DNA of 23,879 bases from M55B132 sp964508895 (GTDB taxonomy: Bacteria > Bacteroidota > Bacteroidia > Bacteroidales > B18-G4). Position numbers and translations under genes: made by a program. The stretch covers positions 1 to 23,879 of the forward strand of contig CAZDWF010000051.1 of NCBI GenBank assembly GCA_964508895.1, read 5' to 3'. The notes under the pieces were generated by a model that was not told the origin of the DNA, searched no databases, and worked only from the letters and a program-made list of their open reading frames with translations. Position 1 is the first letter of the stretch, and each line of letters opens with the position of its first letter. This document shows, in pieces, positions 14,259-23,600 of this stretch.

Positions 14259-15419
14259 ATGCATAAAAAATATATATTCCTGATGGGAATGATTATTTTC
14301 CCATTTTTCATTTCTGCACAAATAAATGTGAGTAAACTTGCATCTGGTTCCGATTATGGAAATAAAGATGGATTCTTCTACTCTCTTCCCAGGATGGGCA
14401 TTAAGCTGAATGTTGAGTATGAAAAAATCATTATGATCAAAGGTCCTTACTCTGACTATGCCAATGAATTATTAGGGCTTGAAGATATTATTGCATCCAA
14501 TTCAATTAATTACAGAATAAAAGAACTTAGCCTGGAAACTTATTACCTCCCGGATCCTGAACAAATATATTTTGTTGAATATGATTCGAAAGAGGCAAGA
14601 AATGATAATGAACTGAAGATGAATTTTTCTGCCAAAGGATTTTTTGTGGGATCATCAAATTTTCCGGAGATGCACACCTTATCCCCGGAAATGATGGAAC
14701 AGGAAAGTGAAATTAGTGTAGAAGAAGTTGAAAGATATTTTAATTACTATGCTGATAATAATCTGTATGATAAAATAGATACCATTGTAAAGAAAATTTC
14801 CATTGATACTATAAGCATAGATACATATACTTTTAAAAAGACTACAATGGAAAAGTATCCGGTAATGAAAGCAGGGGAAGCTGTTGCACATATCACACAA
14901 TTAAGGGAGAGCCAGTATAATCTCATTACAGGATACCAGGAAGTGGCATACAGTGAAGGAGCATTAAAATTCATGTATGATAAATTAAATGGAATGGAGA
15001 ATGATTACCTGGACCTATTCAGAGGGAAGGTTTTCAAAGAAGAATATTCTTATTCAAGTGTATTTATCCCTAATTCCGGTGATTATGATAAATGGATCCC
15101 GGTCATTAAGTTTTCTTCAAAAGCAGGTGTGGATCAACAAACTGAAGGGGATGATGTTTTTTTGAGGTTTACCGTTACAGGGAACACGACGCCAATCAAG
15201 GATAATTATAGTGAGAATACTGCGGTAGGACTTAAAGGATTATATTACAGGATTCCGGAATATTCATCTATATCAATAAGATACAATCAAAAGTCTGCTG
15301 ACTTATTACAGACTCTGATCCCTCAGTTTGGAGTTATTGTCGGTGCTCCTTTTTCTGCAGAAAATATATCAATTTATCCTGAAACAGGAAATATCAGAAG
15401 TGCTGCATTAAAATATTAA
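14259..15419 (+). CDS. DUF4831-like secreted protein
   Basis: 386 residues from ATG 14259. The N-terminus MHKKYIFLMGMIIFPFFISA is a good signal peptide with cleavage near SAQ. A longer frame from 14133 would put 42 non-signal residues in front of it and cross the promoter. The mature part begins with a YSLPRMGIKLNVEYEK strand, then KGPYSDYANELLGLEDII, a pattern I associate with DUF4831 (GPYadyA..lLGl), followed by an E/Y-rich middle and a C-terminal GLYYRIPEYSSISI strand. It is probably periplasmic or attached at the outer membrane; there is no T9SS tail and no lipobox cysteine. Function is unknown for the family. Its stop overlaps that of kdsA, which comes from the other strand. Confidence 0.75.
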   Translation: MHKKYIFLMGMIIFPFFISAQINVSKLASGSDYGNKDGFFYSLPRMGIKLNVEYEKIIMIKGPYSDYANELLGLEDIIASNSINYRIKELSLETYYLPDPEQIYFVEYDSKEARNDNELKMNFSAKGFFVGSSNFPEMHTLSPEMMEQESEISVEEVERYFNYYADNNLYDKIDTIVKKISIDTISIDTYTFKKTTMEKYPVMKAGEAVAHITQLRESQYNLITGYQEVAYSEGALKFMYDKLNGMENDYLDLFRGKVFKEEYSYSSVFIPNSGDYDKWIPVIKFSSKAGVDQQTEGDDVFLRFTVTGNTTPIKDNYSENTAVGLKGLYYRIPEYSSISIRYNQKSADLLQTLIPQFGVIVGAPFSAENISIYPETGNIRSAALKY

Positions 15420-16237
15420 TCAGTAATAGCTTTCCTGATCTTACAGAGTTTTTCCATTAAGCCTTCAAGTAATGATAGTTTAAGCATATTCGAACCATCA
15501 GATAAGGCATTGGATGGATCAGGGTGTGCTTCAATGAATATGCCATCGGCATCTGCAGCTATGCCGGCTTTTGCAATTGTTTCAATTAAATGTGGCAAGC
15601 CACCCGAAATGCCTTCTGCCTGATTTGGCTGCTGCAGTGAATGCGTTATATCCAACACAACCGGTACATCAAATTGCTTCATTACAGGAATATTTCTGAA
15701 ATCAACAACAAGATCATGGTATCCGAAAGTTGAACCTCTCTCGGTGAGTATGATATTCTTGTTTCCTGTGCTGGCTACTTTGTCAACAGCATTTTTCATA
15801 GCTTCACCAGAAATAAATTGTCCTTTTTTAATGTTTATATGCTTATTGGTTCTTGCAGCAGCTATCAATAAGTCCGTTTGCCTGCAAAGGAATGCAGGGA
15901 TCTGTAATATATCAACATAAGCCGATGCAATTATGGCTTCCTGCTCATTGTGAATGTCGGTAAGTGTTGGAATATTAAATTCCTCGCCAATTTCCTGTAT
16001 AATCTCAAGTGCTTTGATGTCACCGATACCTGTAAACGAATCAAGCCGTGAACGATTGGCTTTTTTATAGGATGCTTTAAAGATGAATGGGATACTTAGC
16101 TTGTCTGATATCTCTTTTACCTTGCCTGCAACTTCAAAACACAAGTCCCTGCTTTCAACAACACAAGGTCCTGCAATAAGAAAAAAACTATTTGAACTAA
16201 GATGCTTTAATTTTGGGATATTGTTGATTGTTTTCAT
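15416..16237 (-). CDS. kdsA: 3-deoxy-8-phosphooctulonate synthase
   Basis: 273 residues, the normal length for KdsA. It condenses phosphoenolpyruvate with arabinose 5-phosphate to make Kdo 8-phosphate for lipid A-core LPS. Motifs are IAGPCVVESRD (21-31), FKASYKKANRSRLDSFTGIG (53-72), LQIPAFLCRQTDLL (111-124), ERGSTFGYHDLVVD (166-179), DITHSLQQP (196-204) and FIEAHPDPSNALSDG (234-248). Cys25 replaces the asparagine of the E. coli enzyme; with His199, Glu236 and Asp247 it gives the metal-dependent class as in Aquifex. ATG 16237 is preferred over a TTG at 16258, which is part of the -7 box. It has its own promoter and is not in an operon with rarA, from which a long repeat hairpin separates it. 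Confidence 0.96.
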   Translation of the reverse strand: MKTINNIPKLKHLSSNSFFLIAGPCVVESRDLCFEVAGKVKEISDKLSIPFIFKASYKKANRSRLDSFTGIGDIKALEIIQEIGEEFNIPTLTDIHNEQEAIIASAYVDILQIPAFLCRQTDLLIAAARTNKHINIKKGQFISGEAMKNAVDKVASTGNKNIILTERGSTFGYHDLVVDFRNIPVMKQFDVPVVLDITHSLQQPNQAEGISGGLPHLIETIAKAGIAADADGIFIEAHPDPSNALSDGSNMLKLSLLEGLMEKLCKIRKAITD

Positions 16238-16255
16238 TGTTGTTTGATTAATATG

Positions 16256-16263
16256 CAAATATA
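16256..16263 (-). promoter_or_regulatory. -7 box of kdsA
   Basis: TATATTTG on the minus strand fits TAnnTTTG, 18 nt before the ATG at 16237. The place where a -33 element would fall is inside the left arm of the repeat hairpin (16269-16317), and no TTG is seen there. Confidence 0.55.
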
Positions 16264-16268
16264 ATATT

Positions 16269-16436
16269 TAGACTTTAGATTTTAGACTATAGATTTTAGA
16301 CTATAGACTATAGATAATGTTCGATGCGCAATGATCTAAAGTCTATAATCTATAATCTATAATCTATGATCTAATATCTATGATCTAAAGTCTATGATCT
16401 ATGATCTATGATCTAAAGTCTATGATCTATGATCTA
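16269..16436 (-). repeat. Large inverted 7-nt array (7 + 15 units) between rarA and kdsA
   Basis: The left arm is 7 units (16269-16317) reading TAGACTT, TAGATTT, TAGACTA and TAGATAA on the plus strand. A 14-nt loop follows (16318-16331). The right arm is 15 units (16332-16436) in the opposite orientation, reading TAGATCA, TAGACTT, TAGATTA and TAGATAT on the minus strand. Both arms are exact multiples of 7 with no slip. The first unit on the minus strand begins with the rarA TAG stop. Confidence 0.9.
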
Positions 16437-17702
16437 ATACCCATACTTTCCTTTCCACAAACTTTTCAGCCATTCTCTAACGCTGTTCTCTCTCTTATTG
16501 TTTCCCGGTTCATAGAATTTTTTCCCTTTTAGTTCTTCAGGAAGGAAGTCCATTTCGACAAAATTGTCTTCATAGCTATGGGCATATTTATAGTCTTTTC
16601 CATAGCCGATATCCTTCATGAGTTTTGTGGGTGCATTCCTGATTTGTAATGGTACGGCAAGACTTCCTGATTTTTTCACTTCTGCCAGGGCATCATCTAT
16701 AGCCATATATGATGAATTGCTTTTATCAGATGTGGCCAGGTAAATAGCTGTTTGAGATAAAATGATCCTGCATTCAGGGTAACCAATCTGGGTGACAGCA
16801 TTAAAACAAGCCTCCGCAAGTAAAAGGGCATTAGGGTTTGAGTTACCGATATCTTCAGAGGCAAGTATCAATAAGCGTCGTGCAATAAATTTCGGATCTT
16901 CACCCGCATCAATCATCCTGGCAAGCCAGTAAACTGCTGCATTGGGGTCACTGCCTCTTATAGATTTAATAAAAGCTGAAATTATATCATAGTGTTGTTC
17001 ACCATTTTTATCATAAAGGGAAAGGTTCTGCTGTATGGTGTCAAGGACCACTTTATTTGTGATATTGATCGTTTTTTTACCTTCAAGAGATTTAACCACC
17101 AGCTCAATAGCATTTAGAAGTTTGCGGGCATCACCTCCCGAAACTCTTATCAGGGCTTCATCTTCTTTTATATTGATTTTTTTCTTCCATTGCTTTTCAA
17201 GATGTTCTTTGGCTTTTCCGATAAAAATCTGTAATTCTTCCTTACTGAATTCTTTTAATATGTATACATGACATCGTGATAGGAGTGGGGATATTACCTC
17301 AAAAGAAGGATTTTCTGTTGTAGCACCAATGAGTGTGACTATTCCTTTTTCAACAGCTCCAAGTAAGGAGTCCTGCTGTGATTTGCTGAACCTGTGGATC
17401 TCATCAATGAATAATATTGAGGGAAGGGCTCCGTACCTGGCTTTTTGTATGACTTCTCTCACATCCTTAACCCCGCTGGAAATTGCACTCAAAGTATAGA
17501 ATGGCCTGTTCAGCTTTTGCGAGATAATATGGGCAAGAGTGGTTTTCCCAACTCCGGGAGGTCCCCAGAGTATCATAGATGGTATGTTTCCGGCATCAAT
17601 TACTTTTCTTAATATGGCATCCTTGCCAAGAAGATGATCCTGTCCGATATAATCATCAAGGATCTCAGGCCTTAATTGTTCTGCGAGTGGTGTGTGTTGC
17701 AT
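16434..17702 (-). CDS. rarA: Replication-associated recombination protein A (RarA/MgsA AAA+ ATPase)
   Basis: 422 residues. N-terminal LAEQLRPEILDDYIGQDHLL (6-25) is the typical opening of clamp-loader-like AAA+ proteins. Walker A is WGPPGVGKTT (46-55), Walker B LFIDEIHRF (97-105), sensor 1 GATTENPSFE (126-135) and the arginine finger SR (142-143). The RarA-type C-terminal tetramerisation region includes SIRGSDPNAAVYWLARMIDAGEDPKFIARRL and SEDIGNSNPNAL. It acts at stalled replication forks with SSB. It starts 2 nt after the stop of the upstream 480-residue gene, so the two are likely co-translated. Its final Tyr codon and TAG stop lie in or beside the first unit of the 7-nt array, so the array may have trimmed or replaced the original end. 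Confidence 0.96.
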   Translation of the reverse strand: MQHTPLAEQLRPEILDDYIGQDHLLGKDAILRKVIDAGNIPSMILWGPPGVGKTTLAHIISQKLNRPFYTLSAISSGVKDVREVIQKARYGALPSILFIDEIHRFSKSQQDSLLGAVEKGIVTLIGATTENPSFEVISPLLSRCHVYILKEFSKEELQIFIGKAKEHLEKQWKKKINIKEDEALIRVSGGDARKLLNAIELVVKSLEGKKTINITNKVVLDTIQQNLSLYDKNGEQHYDIISAFIKSIRGSDPNAAVYWLARMIDAGEDPKFIARRLLILASEDIGNSNPNALLLAEACFNAVTQIGYPECRIILSQTAIYLATSDKSNSSYMAIDDALAEVKKSGSLAVPLQIRNAPTKLMKDIGYGKDYKYAHSYEDNFVEMDFLPEELKGKKFYEPGNNKRENSVREWLKSLWKGKYGY

Positions 17703-17704
17703 TC

Positions 17705-19147
17705 TTATTGCTTAATGTGCTCATCCTGAAAACCAAATAATCCTTTTTCCTTAATGCCCTTCTCAATATATTTGGGAACCATTTTTCCCCATCCTGGCTT
17801 ATTGTTTTTTATCATGTTTAAAACATTTGCTGAATTTATATAAAGCCATTCTTTTTTCACATCTTTAATATCAACTATCTTTTTGTTCTTTAATAGATAC
17901 TGATATAATAAATTAATATCTTCAGGAAGCTGTATGTTTTTTGAGGTAAGAAGCATGTCGTCAGAATTGTGTGTTTCAATATTTACAGATGCAATGGTTG
18001 GGTAAACATATAGCTTCATATTTTCAGGAAATAATTTCCCCAGTGCTTCAAGTATTCCCCCCTTAAGCTTTTGGTAATATTTTTCATCCAGGACATTCAG
18101 GAATGTGGGTACACCGATCACTATTCTGAGTTTTCTGTATTTGAATTGTGAGAAATACGAAACAAGCTTAAAGTATTCTCTGAAATTGCTGATCATCACA
18201 TTTTGTCCCATTCCATTCAACAGATCAACTCTTGCCAGGAAATCTCTCTCATCCAGATTCCCTTTTTCAAGGAGATTGTTAAGAGTCATTTCGCATAATG
18301 AAATGGTGTTATCCCTGTCGTAATTCTTATCTTTCTTAAACATCCTGTAGCTTGTCTTTAACATATCAAAGCCAACATAAGTAATAGGCCTGAAGCTTCC
18401 CCTGAAAGCAAGAACGTTCTTTTTGTAAAGCATATCTGCTGGTTGCTGAACATCTCCGTTTCTGTCGAAGATTGTTGCACTTGTCATACCATTTTTCACA
18501 AGCTGAACACTTAATAATCTGTTGTCAACGTAATTAAGATCCGGCCCACTCATTCTTAGCATGCTTATTTCCAGTCTGTCAGATGAAAGATTGTCCATTA
18601 AAGATTTAATAAAATCATTAGGCCTGTCATACTTTTTATAACATGCCCAAATAAGATTAACTCCCAGTATTCCCAGGGTTTGTTGTTGCAGCAACGCATC
18701 ATTCTCCAGTAAGTTAACATGCAATACGACTTTGTTTGATTCACTTCCCGGATTCAGTTGAAAATATATTCCCAGCCATCCATGGCTATAATTGTCCTTG
18801 CTGAAGTTTACGGTTGTAACAGTATTGGCAAATGAAAAATACCTGGTATTTTCATCTTTTCTTTCCTTAAGCAGATTGTTGATTTCCTGAAACTCTCTTT
18901 CGAGCATTTTATTTAGCCGTCCTTCAGAAACATATCTCCCTGGCTTATTATTGTTATACAGCCAATCGCTGAACGACTTATCATAAGCCGAAATTGTTTT
19001 TGCCACAGTCCCTGAAGCAGCACCAGCCTGGAAGAAATGCCTGGCAACTTCCTGCCCTGCCCCAATCTCAGCAAAAGATCCATAAATAGATGAATCGAGA
19101 TTGATCTGGAGGGCTTTGCGGTTGGTTGTGAGGGTTTCTGGATTCAT
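17705..19147 (-). CDS. Conserved Bacteroidota protein of unknown function (480 aa)
   Basis: 480 residues from ATG 19147. An in-frame longer start at 19180 would only add a hydrophobic YYFYI stretch that I judge unlikely. Well-marked stretches are the N-terminal ALQINLDSSIYGSFAEIGAG with QEVARHFFQAGAASGTVAKT, a central GLEIYF-like HGWLGIYFQ, LGVNLIWACY, FRGSFRPITYVGFDML, and LLNGMGQNVMISNFREYFKLVSYF. No signal peptide, membrane helix or beta-barrel pattern is visible, so it should be cytoplasmic. I recall relatives carrying the label TonB-dependent receptor or a nicotinate-related name; nothing in the sequence supports either. Tight coupling to rarA is the only functional hint. I cannot assign a function. 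Confidence 0.8.
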   Translation of the reverse strand: MNPETLTTNRKALQINLDSSIYGSFAEIGAGQEVARHFFQAGAASGTVAKTISAYDKSFSDWLYNNNKPGRYVSEGRLNKMLEREFQEINNLLKERKDENTRYFSFANTVTTVNFSKDNYSHGWLGIYFQLNPGSESNKVVLHVNLLENDALLQQQTLGILGVNLIWACYKKYDRPNDFIKSLMDNLSSDRLEISMLRMSGPDLNYVDNRLLSVQLVKNGMTSATIFDRNGDVQQPADMLYKKNVLAFRGSFRPITYVGFDMLKTSYRMFKKDKNYDRDNTISLCEMTLNNLLEKGNLDERDFLARVDLLNGMGQNVMISNFREYFKLVSYFSQFKYRKLRIVIGVPTFLNVLDEKYYQKLKGGILEALGKLFPENMKLYVYPTIASVNIETHNSDDMLLTSKNIQLPEDINLLYQYLLKNKKIVDIKDVKKEWLYINSANVLNMIKNNKPGWGKMVPKYIEKGIKEKGLFGFQDEHIKQ

Positions 19148-19243
19148 AATGTAAAAATAGTAAAAAGATACAAGACTCAAGTTGTAGTACTCAGGTTGAA
19201 ACTAAAGGTCAATAAGGAATGGAACTCCAAAACCAAAAGCCTA

Positions 19244-19269
19244 TGATCTAAAGTCTATAATCTAATCTA
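19244..19269 (-). repeat. Short 7-nt array at the MFS stop codon
   Basis: On the minus strand the MFS TAG stop begins a 5-nt partial unit (TAGAT). Three full units follow: TAGATTA, TAGACTT and TAGATCA. Same family as 2303-2386 and 16269-16436. Confidence 0.75.
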
Positions 19270-20418
19270 CTCTTTCAGCATCAATACAAACGGTATAGCT
19301 CCAAACGACAAAACTGCAGATACCTGGAAGCTGATCTCCATATTAAAAATATCGCTCATTGCACCTACAATTATCACACCCAGTGCTCCAAGCCCAAAGC
19401 TGATGGTCATGTAAATGCTGTTCATGAAGGCAGGGCGTTCTTTTGCTTTATCCTGGATAAAAGCGAGTATTATCGGAGTACTCCCAAACATAAATAAACC
19501 AATAAAGATCAGAATGATAAAGGAATATGATTTGGAAGAAACCAGGAATAATAACATTAACAGTGGTGTCATTATAGAGATTATCAACAGTGTTTTCTTT
19601 CTTCCCAGCTTATCTGAGATACCACCAGCAAGCAAAGTGCCTGCGGCTCCTGCCAATTCAAGGATTGATAAGGATATTCCGCCCATCCAAAGACTTTCGC
19701 CCTGAAGGCTGAGGTATGTCGGAAGGAAGGTTGTTAATGCAGATTTTATGATCGCCCTGAAGAAAGTGAATCCTGCAAGAGCAATGAAGAAAGGAATATA
19801 AGGCTTGATAGATTTTGCGATGCTCTTGCTTTTCTTTTTCGTTTTATAATCTTCTGATATCCTGATCTTCTTGAATTCAAAGTAAAGTAAAAGGGTAGCT
19901 GCCAATCCAAAAGGGATAAGTTTGTAAGTACCTTCCAATCCCCATAAGGAAACAGCGCCCAGTATCACCAATGGCCCCAGTGTTCTTGCCATTTCTCCTC
20001 CGAACATAAACCATCCCATTCCTCTTCCAACTTTATTTCCGGATACTTTTTTTATCATAACAGGTGCAGGAACATGAAAAAAGGTGCTGCTTATGCCCAT
20101 TACGAGCAGAAGAACAGATAGAAAGATCACATTGTCGGCCAACCCGATCAAGCTCATTGAAATGGATGTAATGGCAGGAGCAATAATAACAAGATACCTC
20201 AAAGCAATTTTGTCGGCGAGCAAACCTACAATTGGATTTAACAAAGCAGGAGCCCTTTGTATTGTTGATAGCAAACCAACCATGGAATAAGAAATTCCAA
20301 GCTTAGCAATTAAAAGGGGTAGGATAGGAGCAAGGAAAGAAGAGTAAATGTCATGAACCAGGTGAGCTATGGATATTGTGAGTACTTGCCTTTGCTTGAA
20401 TTTTCTGTTATCCTGCAT
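19267..20418 (-). CDS. MFS transporter, Fsr (fosmidomycin resistance)-like
   Basis: 383 residues with about 11-12 membrane helices in two halves joined by a basic loop (EFKKIRISEDYKTKKKSKSIAKS at about 180-202). The N-terminal ISIAHLVHDIYSSFLAPILPLL (16-37), the NPIVGLLADK A-like motif and the FHVPAPVMIKKVSG segment with its conserved His are typical of the Fsr-like subfamily. The second half repeats the signature as GGISDKLGRKKTLL. Such carriers export small molecules by proton antiport in the inner membrane; the substrate cannot be inferred. It is divergent from the giant secreted gene, with a TAACTTTG box in front and a 7-nt array at its stop. Confidence 0.88.
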   Translation of the reverse strand: MQDNRKFKQRQVLTISIAHLVHDIYSSFLAPILPLLIAKLGISYSMVGLLSTIQRAPALLNPIVGLLADKIALRYLVIIAPAITSISMSLIGLADNVIFLSVLLLVMGISSTFFHVPAPVMIKKVSGNKVGRGMGWFMFGGEMARTLGPLVILGAVSLWGLEGTYKLIPFGLAATLLLYFEFKKIRISEDYKTKKKSKSIAKSIKPYIPFFIALAGFTFFRAIIKSALTTFLPTYLSLQGESLWMGGISLSILELAGAAGTLLAGGISDKLGRKKTLLIISIMTPLLMLLFLVSSKSYSFIILIFIGLFMFGSTPIILAFIQDKAKERPAFMNSIYMTISFGLGALGVIIVGAMSDIFNMEISFQVSAVLSFGAIPFVLMLKE

Positions 20419-20432
20419 GAGTGAAATTTGAG

Positions 20433-20440
20433 CAAAGTTA
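20433..20440 (-). promoter_or_regulatory. -7 box of the MFS gene
   Basis: TAACTTTG on the minus strand fits TAnnTTTG, 14 nt before the ATG at 20418. No clear -33. Confidence 0.5.
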
Positions 20441-20463
20441 GTTAAATCTGGCTTTTAGAGCTT

Positions 20464-20491
20464 AGTAACCAGTAACCAGTGACCAGTATAC
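20464..20491. repeat. 7-nt repeat array (AGTAACC)
   Basis: Four units in register: AGTAACC twice, AGTGACC, AGTATAC. It belongs to the same family as 2264-2284, about 18 kb away on the same strand. It lies between two divergent genes. Confidence 0.75.
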
Positions 20492-20606
20492 GCTCGCAAA
20501 TATTTACTCAAAAAAAACCTCCTTACAAGCAGCCATTTCCCGCCTCTTTTTGTCTATATTTGGGAAAACATATAATTATATAAATAAAAAAGATATTATA
20601 CAATTA

Positions 20607-20614
20607 TATTTTTG
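20607..20614 (+). promoter_or_regulatory. -7 box of the giant PKD protein
   Basis: TATTTTTG fits TAnnTTTG, 24 nt before ATG 20639. A second box, TATATTTG (20555-20562), could be an alternative promoter. Neither has a clear -33. Confidence 0.45.
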
Positions 20615-20638
20615 AATATAAAACATAAACTACTAAGA

Positions 20639-23600
20639 ATGCCATTCAGTTTAACTAACAGTATTTCAGCGTTTAAGGCGCTGAAGAAAACCTTATTGAT
20701 TTTAGTGCTGTTTCTTGGTCCTATAAATCTGATATTTCCTGAAGGATCTAATGAGATCTGGGTTGATAAACCAGATAACGAAACCAAGCTATATTTATGT
20801 AATGATTTTTTCAACCAATGTGGTGGTGGCGGATCAGGATTCCGGACCCAATTTGCAATTTATGATTGTAATGAAGAAGACAGACTCTATTTTGAAGTAG
20901 CTAATGCCAATGAAGTAGTGTACATGGGCTTTAATGGAGACCCTGACCAATCTGGGACGAAAATTGTATACAGGATAAAAAATAGTCTTGGCACAGTTGT
21001 TTTTGGTGAGAATGATCTTCCTACCTCCGGTACAGGATATATCACTAATATTGGTGAAGCCAGGCTCGGCCCTTTCCAGGTAGTAGGGGCTGGAGGCTAT
21101 GATGCAATATTATTCACTCCACCTGCTCCCGGATCATATTATATTGAATTTGACAGGGTGAACAGTAGCTCTGGAACAACAAATTCAGGTGCCTGGTATA
21201 TTGATCTCTTTGATATCACTGTTTATGATAATTCAACCTCAGAAGTTAAAAAGGGAAGACTTCATGCAAAAGAATGGCAGTTCTACGATGGTTATCAATG
21301 GCCTAACTGGAGAAAAAATTCATCTACTTTTTACGTCTACTCCACTGATAGCGTGGTTACTTCTGTAGAATATGATGACATGGAAGGCAGGGCCTGGATA
21401 ATGTTCTGTAACTCTTTTGGCTGTTCCAATACCGGTAATTTTGCAATTGATAGAATGTCACAAGCAAATACACAGGCTTATGTTCCTGAATATAGAATTT
21501 TTGTTAACGAACCTGATTCCAATCTTTTTCCAACAGCACCAACTCTTGGCTTGATCGTTCCGCCAGATCCCTGGGGCTTTGCAAGTTGTAATGGTACAAT
21601 ATTATTTCATGTGAATGTAGACAGGAGTGGGAATGTAGGTCTGGAGCTTGTAATCGATCCGCCTTATGCCAATAGAACCTTAACAAGTTCAGTTGTTGCA
21701 GGTGAAAATCTCATTCTTTGGGATGGTTTGGACGGAGCCGGAATACCCGTTCCGAATAATGTCAATATGTCTTTTACAGTTACATTCATTAATGGTTTAA
21801 CCAATCTTCCCCTATATGACATTGAAGAAAATGCAAATGGCTTCAGGATAGAGCTTGTTTCTCCTACAGGTCCGACGCCGCTTGTATATTGGGATGATAC
21901 AAATATCCCGGGTGGAGGTACAAATTTTACAGGATGTAATAGTGTGCCACCTAACGCGGGTTGTCATAACTGGTTTGACCCTTTTGGTGACCTCCATACA
22001 ATAAACACCTGGTGGTATTCTGCCGCTACAAGTACTTTGCCTGTTACTATTGTTCAGGAAAGAGGTTCGCAATTAATGACCTTTGTTCAAACACCCCCTC
22101 AAAACCACTGTACAGGCGATACAAGATTTTTTTCTGTTGACCCTGAGCCAAATACTGATACCTATTACTGGAATTATACAGGAACAGATTTTAATATTAT
22201 TCACAGCAATCCTTCTGATAATTTTATAAATATTGAATTCGGTCCAAATGCCACATCGGGAAGAGTTGAGGTTTGGGGTTCAAATGCAAACTGTCCGGAT
22301 CCCGGCGATACCGCAAGATTAGACGTGACAATAAATCAGACTCCTGTTATTGACCTGGGTGCTGACACTACTATATGTAATTTTGGGGGCAATACTGCAG
22401 TATTTGATGCTGGCGCCGGATACCAATCGTATAACTGGAATACAGGTGTGCATACACAGATAATATATCCGAATACACAGGGGGAATATTATTGTGATGT
22501 AAATAATTTTGGATGCATTGGTACTGACACGGTTTTCCTAACTGTTTTTTATGCTGCTGAAGCCAACGCAGGCTCTGACGAAAGTATATGCCAGGGTGAT
22601 GTTTTTGATTTCTCTACTTCCACAAGCCTTCCTTTTGCAGCCAATGCTGATTCAATAAAATGGTATGGCGGAGCTGGATATTTCGATGACTCCACAGTAT
22701 TATTTCCGATTTATAACTCTGATGTTAATGAGCTTGGCCCTGTTCAACTCAATATGATCGTCTATGGAAACCCTCTTTGTGGTAATGATACATCGTATAT
22801 GACATTAACTGTTGATACTGTCCCTGAAGGTGACTTTACCTCTCAGCCGATAGATACCTGCTGTGTTGCCGAGCTGGTTAATTTTTATGGAAGCAGTAAC
22901 TGTGATATTATTAACTGGGATTGGGATTTTGGCGATGGATTTACAGATAACGGCCAAAATGTTCAACATGCTTATACAATTGCAGGAACTTACCTTGTCT
23001 CTTTAATTATTGAAAATCAATTTGGTTGTATCGACACCGTTGAATACGAAAGAACAGTTACTGTGGTGAATCCTGATTTCTCCATGGACTTTAATCCCAC
23101 ATGTGTTGGTGATACAGTTTTCTTCTGGGGTATTGGTGATGCTACTTTTACAGACTGGAATTATGATTTCGGTGATGGTAACGGAGAACAGGGCAAAAAT
23201 GTATGGCATATTTATACAATAGCTGATACCTTTGATGTGGTTTTATCTGTTTGCTCTGAATCAGCCATACACCAGATCATTGTTCATCCTGAACCAGTTG
23301 TTGATGCAGGTACTGATGAATCGGTATGTTCAACTTTTTCATTTGATTTTACTACCTCAACAACGCCACCTGCCGCTTTAGATTATGATTTTATCGAATG
23401 GTATGGAGGAACCGGCTTTTTTGACGATCCAAACGTTGTAGTTCCGGTGTATAACACAGGCCCGGGTGAAATGGGACCTGTTTCTTTGTATATGGTAGCC
23501 CACGCACTGGGAACTTGCTTAAATGACACATCTTTTATGGTGCTTACCGTGGATACACTTCCTGTCCCTGACTTCACAAGAACACCTTATGATTCTATCT

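Noticed and set aside
16332..16436. Possible CRISPR array
   Set aside because: Units are 7 nt with no spacers, and no cas genes are present.
17705..19147. TonB-dependent receptor
   Set aside because: No signal peptide, plug or beta-barrel strands; the sequence looks cytoplasmic.
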